Source: CAZGUX01 sp046160045
Lineage (GTDB): Bacteria > Acidobacteriota > Terriglobia > Bryobacterales > Bryobacteraceae
Assembly (NCBI GenBank): GCA_046160045.1
Contig: JBJXGR010000089.1
Coordinates: 10,643 to 74,642 of the forward strand
Reading direction: 5' to 3'
DNA: 64,000 nucleotides
The notes beneath the pieces are model-generated. The model saw only the letters and a list, made by a program, of their open reading frames with translations, had not been told where the DNA came from and made no database searches. Below, piece after piece: positions 42,592 to 50,414 of the stretch. The translations under genes were made by a program, and so were the position numbers. Positions within the stretch are counted from its first letter, which is position 1, and every line of letters starts with the position of its first letter.

Positions 42592-42819
42592 CTAGGCGTC
42601 CGCTTTGGCGGAACTGTGGGCGGCGACACCGGCGTGATTTCGGACCGACGGTGCGGCGTAATTGGAATGGGGGCCGTTGCCGCGGCCAACGGCGGGCCTG
42701 CTGGCCTCCCGTGCCGCCTTTATTTGTTCGGGCGTCCTGACGTCAGGCTCCGACACTTTCACCTGCTCTTTCGCCCGCGCAACCTGACGCTTGTGCTTCT
42801 TTAGCAATCGCTTGTCCAT
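42592..42819 (-). CDS. small basic protein of unknown function
   Basis: A 75-residue hydrophilic protein with a highly basic N-terminus (MDKRLLKKHKRQVARAKEQV) that should form a helix, and a Gly/Asn/Ala-rich tail. A near-perfect AAAGGAG ribosome binding site six bases before the ATG at 42819 supports it strongly. It is 40 bp downstream of groEL on the same strand and two bases ahead of the zinc-ribbon gene. The basic helix suggests nucleic-acid or ribosome contact, but no family is recognised. Confidence 0.65.
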   Translation of the reverse strand: MDKRLLKKHKRQVARAKEQVKVSEPDVRTPEQIKAAREASRPAVGRGNGPHSNYAAPSVRNHAGVAAHSSAKADA

Positions 42820-42859
42820 TTCGTACTCCTTTCCCCCGGCGGCCGGGCCCCGCACTCAC

Positions 42860-44446
42860 TTAACTGTCGACTTCGTCCGGCACCGCGCAAATCATCGCCT
42901 CGGTGGTGAGCATCAGGGAGGCGATGGAAGCCGCATTCTGCAGAGCCGTGCGGGTTACCTTGGTAGGATCGATGACGCCGGCCTTTACCAGGTCTTCGTA
43001 CTGCCCGGTGGACGCGTTGAAGCCGAAGTTCGGATCCTTGTGATTCTTGATCTTGCCGGCGACCACGGCGCCCTCGGTCCCGCAATTCACGACGATCTGT
43101 CGAACCGGCTCCTCGCAAGCGCGACGTACGATGGCCACGCCGAACTGCTCGTCGCCCTCGAGCGTCAACTTCTGGAGCGCGATCGCTGCCCGCAGCAGCG
43201 CAACTCCTCCGCCCGGCACGATGCCCTCTTCCACCGCCGCGCGGGTGGCATGCAGAGCGTCCTCGACACGGGCTTTCTTCTCTTTCATCTCCGTCTCGGT
43301 CGCGGCTCCGACTTTGATAATCGCCACGCCGCCGGCCAACTTAGCCAGCCGCTCCTGCAGTTTCTCGCGGTCGTAGTCGGAGGTAGTCTCTTCAATCTGG
43401 TTACGGAGCTGCTTAATCCGGCCCTCGATGCTCTTCTGCACTCCACCGCCGTCGATGATGGTGGTGTTGTCTTTATCGACCGTGACACGCTTCGCGCGGC
43501 CCAGATCCTCCAGATGGACACCCTCCAGTTTGATACCGGTCTCTTCCATTATCGCCTTTCCGCCGGTCAGGATAGAGATATCCTCCAGCATGGCCTTGCG
43601 GCGGTCGCCGAAGCCCGGGGCTTTGATGGCACACGCACTGAGGGTGCCGCGCAGCTTATTGACCACGAGCATAGCCAAGGCTTCGCCTTCCACATCTTCG
43701 GCGATTACCAGCAGCGGCTTCCCAACGCGCGCAATCTGCTCGAGAAGCGGCAGCAGGTCCTTCATGCTGCTGATCTTCTTGTCGTAGATGAGAATGTAGG
43801 GATCCTCGAAAACGCACTCCATGCGTTCAGGGTCGCTGACGAAATAGGGCGAGAGATAGCCGCGATCGAATTGCATGCCGTCCACGGTCTGCAACTCCGT
43901 GGTCATGGTCTTGGATTCCTCAACCGTGATCACGCCATCCTTGCCGACTTTCCCCATCGCCTCGGCAATGATATTGCCGATGGTGGAGTCGCTGTTGGCG
44001 GAGATGCTGCCGACCTGGGCGATCATGTCGCCGGATACAGGAATGGAGAGCTTCTGAACTTCGTCGACAACGATGTCCACAGCCTTATCGATGCCGCGCT
44101 TGATCGCCATCGGATTGGCTCCCGCCGAGACCGCCTTGACGCCTTCGCGGAAAATGGCCTGGGCCAGAATCGTGGCCGTCGTGGTGCCGTCGCCGGCCAC
44201 GTCGGAAGTCTTCGATGCCACTTCGCGCACCATTTGGGCGCCCATGTTTTCCAGCGGATCCTTCAACTCTATTTCTTTCGCGACCGTCACACCGTCTTTG
44301 GTGATGGTCGGCCCGCCGAATTTCTTTTCGAGTACGACATTGCGCCCGCGGGGTCCGAGGGTCACCTTCACCGCCTCGGCGAGTTGGTTGACACCGCGCA
44401 GGATCGCCTGACGGGAGTGGTCGCTATAAATAATCTGTTTTGCCAT
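42860..44446 (-). CDS. groEL: chaperonin GroEL, lacking the GGM tail
   Basis: A 528-residue 60-kDa chaperonin. The ATP site is intact (VTLGPRGRNVVLEKKFGGP, AGDGTTTATILAQAI, and GGGVALLRA near the C-terminus). The protein stops after ICAVPDEVDS and has no Gly-Gly-Met repeat tail, and its N-terminus (IIYSDHSRQAILRGVNQLAE) diverges from the usual form. This suggests a second, specialised copy rather than the housekeeping one. groES lies 29 bp upstream. No CIRCE element (TTAGCACTC/GAGTGCTAA) was found ahead of the pair, so HrcA control is unlikely. Confidence 0.93.
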   Translation of the reverse strand: MAKQIIYSDHSRQAILRGVNQLAEAVKVTLGPRGRNVVLEKKFGGPTITKDGVTVAKEIELKDPLENMGAQMVREVASKTSDVAGDGTTTATILAQAIFREGVKAVSAGANPMAIKRGIDKAVDIVVDEVQKLSIPVSGDMIAQVGSISANSDSTIGNIIAEAMGKVGKDGVITVEESKTMTTELQTVDGMQFDRGYLSPYFVSDPERMECVFEDPYILIYDKKISSMKDLLPLLEQIARVGKPLLVIAEDVEGEALAMLVVNKLRGTLSACAIKAPGFGDRRKAMLEDISILTGGKAIMEETGIKLEGVHLEDLGRAKRVTVDKDNTTIIDGGGVQKSIEGRIKQLRNQIEETTSDYDREKLQERLAKLAGGVAIIKVGAATETEMKEKKARVEDALHATRAAVEEGIVPGGGVALLRAAIALQKLTLEGDEQFGVAIVRRACEEPVRQIVVNCGTEGAVVAGKIKNHKDPNFGFNASTGQYEDLVKAGVIDPTKVTRTALQNAASIASLMLTTEAMICAVPDEVDS

Positions 44447-44475
44447 GGTTGGTTCCTTGAGTCGATTGTGAATTA

Positions 44476-44790
44476 CTACTTTTTCTTGGCCGCTTTGGCG
44501 GCCGCATCCAGAATGCCGAGGATATCGTCCTCGCGCATGATGAGGTACTCGGTGCCATCCATCGTGGTCTCGCTGCCCGAGTACTTCCCGAATAGGATCC
44601 GGTCGCCGGCTTTGACGCTGAGGGGGACCACCTTGCCGTCCTCGAGCCTCTTGCCGCGGCCCACGGCCATCACTTCGCCCTCCTGGGGCTTCTCTTTGGC
44701 AGAGTCTGGGATGACAATGCCGTTGCTTGTGGTTTCCTGTTCCTCAATCCGCTTCACCACGACGCGGTCGTATAACGGTCGAATGTTCAT
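44476..44790 (-). CDS. groES: co-chaperonin GroES
   Basis: A 104-residue co-chaperonin. Family motifs: MNIRPLYDRVVVKRIEEQE, the mobile loop TTSNGIVIPDSAKEKPQEG, and GDRILFGKYSGSE. A lysine-rich tail (AAAKAAKKK) is somewhat longer than usual. The ATG at 44790 is used; a TTG six codons upstream is less likely, and GGAG lies about 12 bases before the ATG. groEL follows after 29 bp. Confidence 0.93.
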   Translation of the reverse strand: MNIRPLYDRVVVKRIEEQETTSNGIVIPDSAKEKPQEGEVMAVGRGKRLEDGKVVPLSVKAGDRILFGKYSGSETTMDGTEYLIMREDDILGILDAAAKAAKKK

Positions 44791-44839
44791 GTTGTTGTTC
44801 GTCTCCAATTACGCTGTAAACCGGCGGCCTGTTAGCGGC

Positions 44840-45022
44840 TTAGCGAGATGACCCGCCGGATTGCCCCGATGCCGCCCTGTTGCTCTTGATCGCCTGGTAA
44901 CGGGCATCCCGAACGATCATCAGCCGCACCTGATCATTGATCTCCAGCCAGTCGCGAATGAAGTGACCGGCCTCGACTCTTCCCATGCCTTCGGCTCGCT
45001 GGTCTTCGAGAATCGCGATCAC
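44840..45022 (-). CDS. possible small protein upstream of groES
   Basis: A 60-codon frame starting with GTG at 45022. The sequence (IAILEDQRAEGMGRVEAGHF, then IRDWLEINDQVRLMIVRDAR) has protein-like composition, and similar sequence continues upstream without a start codon, so it may be the end of a decayed gene. It ends 49 bp before groES on the same strand. No family recognised. Confidence 0.35.
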   Translation of the reverse strand: MIAILEDQRAEGMGRVEAGHFIRDWLEINDQVRLMIVRDARYQAIKSNRAASGQSGGSSR

Positions 45023-45135
45023 GGTCTGGGTGCCGGCGCGTTCTAAGTCATCCTGTCTGGCTGCGATCGCCCGGAATGATGCGGCACACGGTCGAACTCC
45101 GTATTGACCTGGCGCCTGATGCGCTCCCCCCCACT

Positions 45136-45237
45136 TTACCTGCCGCTCAACGAGACCGCCGGAACGCGGAGGGGTGCGAGAGCTGCTCCTCCCTCATCTT
45201 CCCACACTTCGATGGCGTTAGCCGTCGAGCCGTTCAT
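45136..45237 (-). CDS. possible very small protein (33 residues)
   Basis: ATG at 45237 with GGAG seven bases upstream. It reads MNGSTANAIEVWEDEGGAAL and ends LSGR. The acidic WEDEGG segment looks like a real small protein rather than random sequence, but I know no family. It lies in the 594-bp region upstream of groES, where no larger gene is convincing. Confidence 0.35.
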   Translation of the reverse strand: MNGSTANAIEVWEDEGGAALAPLRVPAVSLSGR

Positions 45238-45251
45238 TTTGTGACTCCGCC

Positions 45252-45332
45252 TCAACCTTCGCCTACTACCTGGCGTCGTTTGGCGGGATCTCGGGTCGCT
45301 CGAGTGGAATGGGCAAGCCATGTGATGATCAT
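45252..45332 (-). CDS. possible very small protein (26 residues)
   Basis: ATG at 45332 preceded by GGAGGAGAGAGACGAAC, a strong ribosome binding site with similar spacing and sequence to that before groES (GGAGACGAAC). It reads MIITWLAHSTRATRDPAKRR. It stops 14 bases before the next small frame. It could be a leader peptide or the start of a lost gene. Confidence 0.3.
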   Translation of the reverse strand: MIITWLAHSTRATRDPAKRRQVVGEG

Positions 45333-45430
45333 GTTCGTCTCTCTCCTCCTGCACGAGCAGCGCCACCGTCGTCTGAGCAAAGGTTGATGGCGCAGCTGAC
45401 TCCGGCTTTTTTCCATTAGCGCGACTTTTT

Positions 45431-45444
45431 TGGTCATTTGACCA
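45431..45444. promoter_or_regulatory. palindrome TGGTCA-TT-TGACCA, possible operator
   Basis: A perfect 6-bp inverted repeat with a two-base centre, in the AT-richer spacer between the minus-strand small frames/groESL and the plus-strand chemosensory gene. The size and symmetry fit a dimeric repressor site. No regulator gene is nearby. Confidence 0.35.
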
Positions 45445-45483
45445 GGGTGTCAGGCGGCTCCGCGACGGTTCGTGCCAAGACCG

Positions 45484-45520
45484 TAAGCTCCGTTCACGGT
45501 TGCCAGGCTGGCGGAGCTTA
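45484..45520. promoter_or_regulatory. 9-bp inverted repeat with 19-base spacer
   Basis: TAAGCTCCG at 45484-45492 and CGGAGCTTA at 45512-45520 are perfect reverse complements. It lies 109 bp before the CheB/CheR fusion start used here and could be an operator or a leader hairpin. Confidence 0.35.
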
Positions 45521-45628
45521 TGCCTCGGAACCGCGAGCACCGGGCGATGGCGACCCTGTTGACGAAAGTTCTCAGGGATTATTATGAGTGTGCCCCCCGG
45601 AGCGGGCGCGCAGACTGGAGGCGGTTGT

Positions 45629-48600
45629 ATGGACGAGACGCAAGAACCCGGCGGCATCCTCTCGGACAACGGAGGCGCCCGTCTCCCCGTCGTTCCGGTA
45701 GTAGGCATCGGCGCCTCGGCGGGCGGATTGGAAGGCTTCAAGCTTCTGCTGGCCGCGTTGCCCACCGATACCGGCCTGGCTATCGTCTTCATTCAACATC
45801 TCGATCAAAAACACCACAGCATGCTGGCCGAGATCCTCGCGCGGGCCACCACGATGCCGGTCAGCGAAGCAGCCGAGGGCATGCCGGTAGAAGCCAACCA
45901 TGTCTACGTCATCCCGGCACATGCAGATCTGACCATCGCCGGCGGAGTGTTGAAGCTGACCCAGCGCACGCAGACGCCGGGATCGCACCTGCCCATCGAC
46001 CGCTTCCTGCGATCGGTGGCCGACCATTGCGGAAGCAGGGCGATCGGCGTAGTCCTTTCCGGCACGGGCTCGGACGGAGCGGCGGGCGTGGAAGCCATCA
46101 AAGCCGCGGGCGGGGTGACCTTTGCGCAGAACGCGGCGAGCGCGAAGTTCGCCACCATGCCGCAAGCCGCAGTGGCGACCGGCAGCGTGGATTTCGTTCT
46201 GCCTCCCGATGGCATTGCCGCTGAACTCGTGAGAATTGGCCAGCACCCCTATCTTGCCGATGTTCTACACGCGCAACAGGAGCGAACAGCGGCCGGCGGC
46301 GAAAAGGGATTCGGCAGTATCCTGGCGATTCTGCACGGGGCCACTGGCATCGACTTTTCGCTCTACCGCGAGAAAATGATCAGGCGCCGTATCCAGCGGC
46401 GCCTGGCCCTGCGCAATATCAGCGGCTTCGCGGAGTACAGTCAGCGGCTGGAGAACGATTCCGAGGAACTGGCGGCGCTTCAGCGGGATTTGCTCATCGG
46501 CGTCACCAGCTTCTTCCGCGATTCGGCTTCGTTCGAGCGCTTGAAGGAGGTCGCTTTCCCCTCCATTCTCCAAGGGAGACCCGCGAACGAGGTAATTCGC
46601 GTCTGGGTGCCAGGTTGTGCCACGGGGGAAGAGGCCTTCTCGATTGCCATGTCGCTACAGGAATGCATGAGCGAAGCGGGCGCCGCGTTTCCTGTGCAGA
46701 TCTTTGCTTCCGATATCAGCCTGGCGGCAATTGAAAAGGCCCGCGCGGGCAGGTACCCCGAGAACATCGAGGCGGACCTGACGCATGAGCGCCTCAACCG
46801 CTACTTCACAAAAATCGAAGGCGGTTACCAGATCAGCAAGAACCTGCGCGAGGTGTGTGTCTTTACCAGGCACAACCTGCTCGACGATCCGCCGTTTTCG
46901 AAGCTGGACCTGATCAGCTGCCGCAACGTCCTGATCTACCTGGGAAGCGTAAAGGACAATATTATCCCCCTGTTCCACTACGCGCTCAGGCCGGCCGGTT
47001 TTCTGATGCTCGGCGCATCGGAGGCGACGGCGCCGGGCGACCTGTTTACGGTGGCCGACCGGGAGCACCGAATCTATGCCAAGCGGGAAACGGCGAGGAA
47101 GCCAACCTTGTTTCACGCGGCCGCCGGAGGGTCACGCTGGGTCGCTGCCGCGGGCAGCGCCGCCTCCGCGGCGCCGCCTCCCGAATTGTGGGATTCCGTG
47201 GACCTGCGAAAAGAGGTCGATCGGATCCTGCTCGAGAAGTACAGCCCGGCCGGTGTGGTGGTGAACGAGGACCTGAACGTCATCGAAATCCGAGGCAAGG
47301 CCAGCCCCTACGTTACGCTGCCCGTGGGTAAGGTGAGCTTCAATCTCATCAAGCTGATTCCCCACACCGGGTTGTTCCTGGAAGTCGAGAAGCTGATCCG
47401 GCAGGCGCGGAGCAGCGGCGAGCCGGCGCAGAAGGAGCGCATACCTTACGAGGATGATGCAAAAGCCGGCGGTGTGAACGTGGAAGTGATGCCGCTCGAC
47501 TCCAGCCAGAAGCGATCGGTCCTGGTTCTTTTCGAACCGGCGCCCGAAGCGGCCGGGCGCGGGGCCGAACCGTCCGACGCGCCCGCCGGAGCCGATAGCC
47601 GGGACCGCCAGATCTCCAGGCTGCAACAGCAACTCGCCGCAACGAAACAGAGGTTCCTTTCGGCGATGGAAGATCAACAGTCCTCCAGGGAAGAAAGCCA
47701 GAACACGACAGAAGAGGCGCTTTCGGCCAACGAGGAACTGCAAAGCCTCAACGAGGAACTGGAGACTGCCAAGGAAGAGCTGCAATCCACCAACGAAGAG
47801 CTGATCACGGTCAACGATGAATTGCAGGCCAAAAACGCGGCCCTCGCGCAAGCGCGAGACTTCGCGATGTCGATCGTGGAAACCGTCCGCCAGCCATTAT
47901 TGGTGCTCGACACGGATTTGCGGATCAGGATGGCGAATCGCGCCTTCTACCGGACGTTTCAAACGTCACCGCTCGAAACCGAGGGACAGACCATCTATTC
48001 GCTGTCGCGCGGTAGCTGGGACCTTCCCGGCCTGCGCGATTCGCTCGACTCTCTTCTCAAGGGCCGCAACTCGTTCCCGGATTTCGAAGTCGATCAGGAC
48101 TTTCTGGCCGTGGGGCGCAGGAGCCTGGTGGCCGGGGGCTGCCGCATCAATCATCTCAACATGATTCTGCTGGCGGTCGACGACATTACCGAGCGCAGAG
48201 TGGCTCAGCAGGCCCTGCGCAACAGCGAGGAGCATCTTCGCCAATCACAGAAACTGGAGGCCGTCGGCAGGCTCGCCGGCGGCATCGCTCACGACTTCAA
48301 CAACCTGCTCACGACCATCATCGGCTATAGCAACCTGCTCTACGACAAGCTGGCAGGAGACGAGCCCGCCATCGAGCAGATGCATGAAATCAAGAATGCC
48401 GCCGAGAGGGCGGCCTCGCTCACGCAACAACTGCTGGCGTTCAGCCGCCGTCAGGTGCTTCAACCGAAAGTGCTCGACTTGAACGCCATTGTCGCGGACT
48501 TCGCCAGGATGTTGCGCCGTCTGGTGAGCGAGTGGATCAAGGTCTCCGTCGAATGCGAGACCGCCCTGTGGCCTGTCAGGGTCGATCCAGGCGAGATCGG

Positions 48601-49393
48601 CCGCGCGATCATGAACCTTGCGTTGAACGCACGGGACGCGATGCCCGAAGGCGGTACTCTTTCCCTTCAAACGGCCAACGTGACTCCAGACAGCGCCGAT
48701 GCCGTGAATCAGGACCTTTCGCCGGGCCGCTACGTGATGCTGGCCGTGCGTGACACCGGAGTCGGAATCAGCGGGGAGGCGCAGGCACACGTCTTCGAGC
48801 CCTTCTACACGACGAAAGAGACAGGCAAAGGAACCGGCCTGGGCCTCGCAACGGTTTTGGGAATTGTCGAGCAAAGCGGAGGGGTCATCCGGTGCGAGTC
48901 GCAACTGGGCGAGGGGACGGCCTTCAAGATCTTCCTGCCGGCAGTCGCCGAGGCGGTGGACCAGGGATTACGTCTAACCGGAGGCCTGGCATTGGCGCCC
49001 AAGGGCACAGAAGTCATTCTGCTCGTGGAAGACGAAGAGATGGTCCGCGTGCTCTCGAGAAGAATTCTGAACGCCAGCGGGTACCTGGTGTACGAAGCCC
49101 GCAACGGAAGGGAAGCTCTGGCCTTTTGCGAAGCCCACGAGGGCGAAATCGATCTGCTCGTGACCGATGTGGTGATGCCGGAAATCGGTGGACGCGAACT
49201 CGCCGAGGGCGCTCTAAAGCTGCGGCCCGGCCTGAAAGTCATGTTCATGTCCGGCCACATGCAGGATGTCGTTCTCAAGGAGGGCGTCCGAAAGGGAACC
49301 GCGTTCCTGCAGAAGCCGTTTACCCCCGTTGAGCTTGCGAAGAAAGTGCGCGAGACCCTGGATTCGGAAGCCAGATTCGCCTGGCAGCCGTAG
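45629..49393 (+). CDS. CheB-CheR-PAS-histidine kinase-receiver fusion protein
   Basis: A 1254-residue signalling protein without membrane helices. Domains: CheB methylesterase (GIGASAGGLEGFK with nucleophile S30, then GSDGAAGVEAIKAAGG) about 20-205; CheR methyltransferase (GVTSFFRD, WVPGCATGEEAFS, LISCRNVLIYLG) about 215-490; a PAS-like region; a long Glu/Leu coiled coil (EELQSLNEELETAKEELQST) about 675-745; a PAS domain; HisKA (GGIAHDFNNLLTTIIGYSN, His near 888); HATPase; and a receiver with phospho-acceptor D1180 (LVTDVVMPE) and FLQKPFTP. No other che genes are near. ATG at 45629 has GGAGG seven bases upstream; an ATG at 45584 with AGGGA is also possible. Confidence 0.92.
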   Translation: MDETQEPGGILSDNGGARLPVVPVVGIGASAGGLEGFKLLLAALPTDTGLAIVFIQHLDQKHHSMLAEILARATTMPVSEAAEGMPVEANHVYVIPAHADLTIAGGVLKLTQRTQTPGSHLPIDRFLRSVADHCGSRAIGVVLSGTGSDGAAGVEAIKAAGGVTFAQNAASAKFATMPQAAVATGSVDFVLPPDGIAAELVRIGQHPYLADVLHAQQERTAAGGEKGFGSILAILHGATGIDFSLYREKMIRRRIQRRLALRNISGFAEYSQRLENDSEELAALQRDLLIGVTSFFRDSASFERLKEVAFPSILQGRPANEVIRVWVPGCATGEEAFSIAMSLQECMSEAGAAFPVQIFASDISLAAIEKARAGRYPENIEADLTHERLNRYFTKIEGGYQISKNLREVCVFTRHNLLDDPPFSKLDLISCRNVLIYLGSVKDNIIPLFHYALRPAGFLMLGASEATAPGDLFTVADREHRIYAKRETARKPTLFHAAAGGSRWVAAAGSAASAAPPPELWDSVDLRKEVDRILLEKYSPAGVVVNEDLNVIEIRGKASPYVTLPVGKVSFNLIKLIPHTGLFLEVEKLIRQARSSGEPAQKERIPYEDDAKAGGVNVEVMPLDSSQKRSVLVLFEPAPEAAGRGAEPSDAPAGADSRDRQISRLQQQLAATKQRFLSAMEDQQSSREESQNTTEEALSANEELQSLNEELETAKEELQSTNEELITVNDELQAKNAALAQARDFAMSIVETVRQPLLVLDTDLRIRMANRAFYRTFQTSPLETEGQTIYSLSRGSWDLPGLRDSLDSLLKGRNSFPDFEVDQDFLAVGRRSLVAGGCRINHLNMILLAVDDITERRVAQQALRNSEEHLRQSQKLEAVGRLAGGIAHDFNNLLTTIIGYSNLLYDKLAGDEPAIEQMHEIKNAAERAASLTQQLLAFSRRQVLQPKVLDLNAIVADFARMLRRLVSEWIKVSVECETALWPVRVDPGEIGRAIMNLALNARDAMPEGGTLSLQTANVTPDSADAVNQDLSPGRYVMLAVRDTGVGISGEAQAHVFEPFYTTKETGKGTGLGLATVLGIVEQSGGVIRCESQLGEGTAFKIFLPAVAEAVDQGLRLTGGLALAPKGTEVILLVEDEEMVRVLSRRILNASGYLVYEARNGREALAFCEAHEGEIDLLVTDVVMPEIGGRELAEGALKLRPGLKVMFMSGHMQDVVLKEGVRKGTAFLQKPFTPVELAKKVRETLDSEARFAWQP

Positions 49394-49490
49394 ACGCGGT
49401 TCGCGTCGCGGCGTAGCGATCGCGTGCCCGGTTCCAAAGCGAGAATTCGCTATACGACTGCAGCCGCCAGACCACTCCCTGCCAGCCCCG

Positions 49491-50414
49491 TCAGGGGCCG
49501 TACGCGGCAACGGGATTGTCGATGAGCAGTTGTTTTGCTTCCGCCGCCGTCAAGCGCGGCAGGAATCCGGTGTAGAGGAACGAATAGTTCCGGAAGTTGC
49601 CGCCGCCGGGCTCGCCAACGTGATACCAGCCCGAGTCCTGGCTGAGCAGGGTGCGATTCAGCAGTCCGGCTTTGCCCATGTGGCGGATACACTCCAGGTG
49701 CCAGTCCGCGCTCTTGTCGCCCAGCCCGTCGAATTCGACCCAAGCCCCGGCGCGCGCGACCTTTTCATGAATGGCGTGGTCCTTTTCCCGGTAGGCGTGA
49801 ACCCAGACAAACTTCGACGTCGCCCCGCCGGCCTTTTGCACGATCTCGACTTCTTCGAGCGCGGCGATTCCGTTGCCCGTGTGGGACGCGAAAGTCAGGC
49901 CGGTTTCCTTGGACGCCAATGCCGCTGCTTCCACGATCTTGCGGTCCAAGTCATCCAGGGGACCATTGTTGACGCCGATCTTGATGAAGCGGGGTTTTAC
50001 CCCGTCGACGCCGTTCCGCCATTCCGCCGCCCAGCGTTTGGCGATCTGTGCGGCGGTTTCGGTTTTGGCGTAGGCGGGCAAGAACTTGTGCTGCCGCGCG
50101 GAGTAGAGTCCGGTGTTGGTCCAGATCTCGATGCCGCTCGCGCCGGCCAGGCGTTGGAGCAGGCGCGGATCGCGGCCCAGGAAATTCGGCGTGCAGTCCA
50201 GAAAGCGGCGGCAGCCGAGTGCGGCGATCTCTTTGAGCTTCGGTAAGGCGAGCCGGAAGACCTCATCGGCGTTGTAGCGTCCGGGCTTGATCGCATCGGC
50301 GCCGATGAAATCCACCAGGATATGCTCATGAACCAGAATCGAGCCAGGCAACGCGGCGGCGCGGGCGATAGCCGCGCTCGCGACACAGCCTGCGAACTCT
50401 CTTCGGGTCAGCAT
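49491..50414 (-). CDS. phosphotriesterase-like amidohydrolase, exported
   Basis: A 307-residue TIM-barrel metal hydrolase of the phosphotriesterase/PHP-like amidohydrolase group. All metal ligands are visible: H29 and H31 in VHEHIL, bridging K145 in FIKIGV, H178 in SHTGNG, H206 in WVHAYR and D260 in LSQDSGW. The N-terminus TRREFAGCVASAAIA resembles a twin-arginine or lipoprotein leader. True substrates of this family are often lactones. Its start overlaps the stop of the TrpB2 gene by one base (TGATG), so the two are co-translated. Confidence 0.85.
   Translation of the reverse strand: MLTRREFAGCVASAAIARAAALPGSILVHEHILVDFIGADAIKPGRYNADEVFRLALPKLKEIAALGCRRFLDCTPNFLGRDPRLLQRLAGASGIEIWTNTGLYSARQHKFLPAYAKTETAAQIAKRWAAEWRNGVDGVKPRFIKIGVNNGPLDDLDRKIVEAAALASKETGLTFASHTGNGIAALEEVEIVQKAGGATSKFVWVHAYREKDHAIHEKVARAGAWVEFDGLGDKSADWHLECIRHMGKAGLLNRTLLSQDSGWYHVGEPGGGNFRNYSFLYTGFLPRLTAAEAKQLLIDNPVAAYGP

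Noticed and set aside
44791..44900. CIRCE operator before groES
   Set aside because: Searched by eye for TTAGCACTC and GAGTGCTAA upstream of groES; neither is present.
45136..45792. Minus-strand frame of 218 codons
   Set aside because: Most of it is antisense to the start of the CheB-CheR gene. Only its last 33 codons, with their own ATG and GGAG, are kept as a possible small gene.
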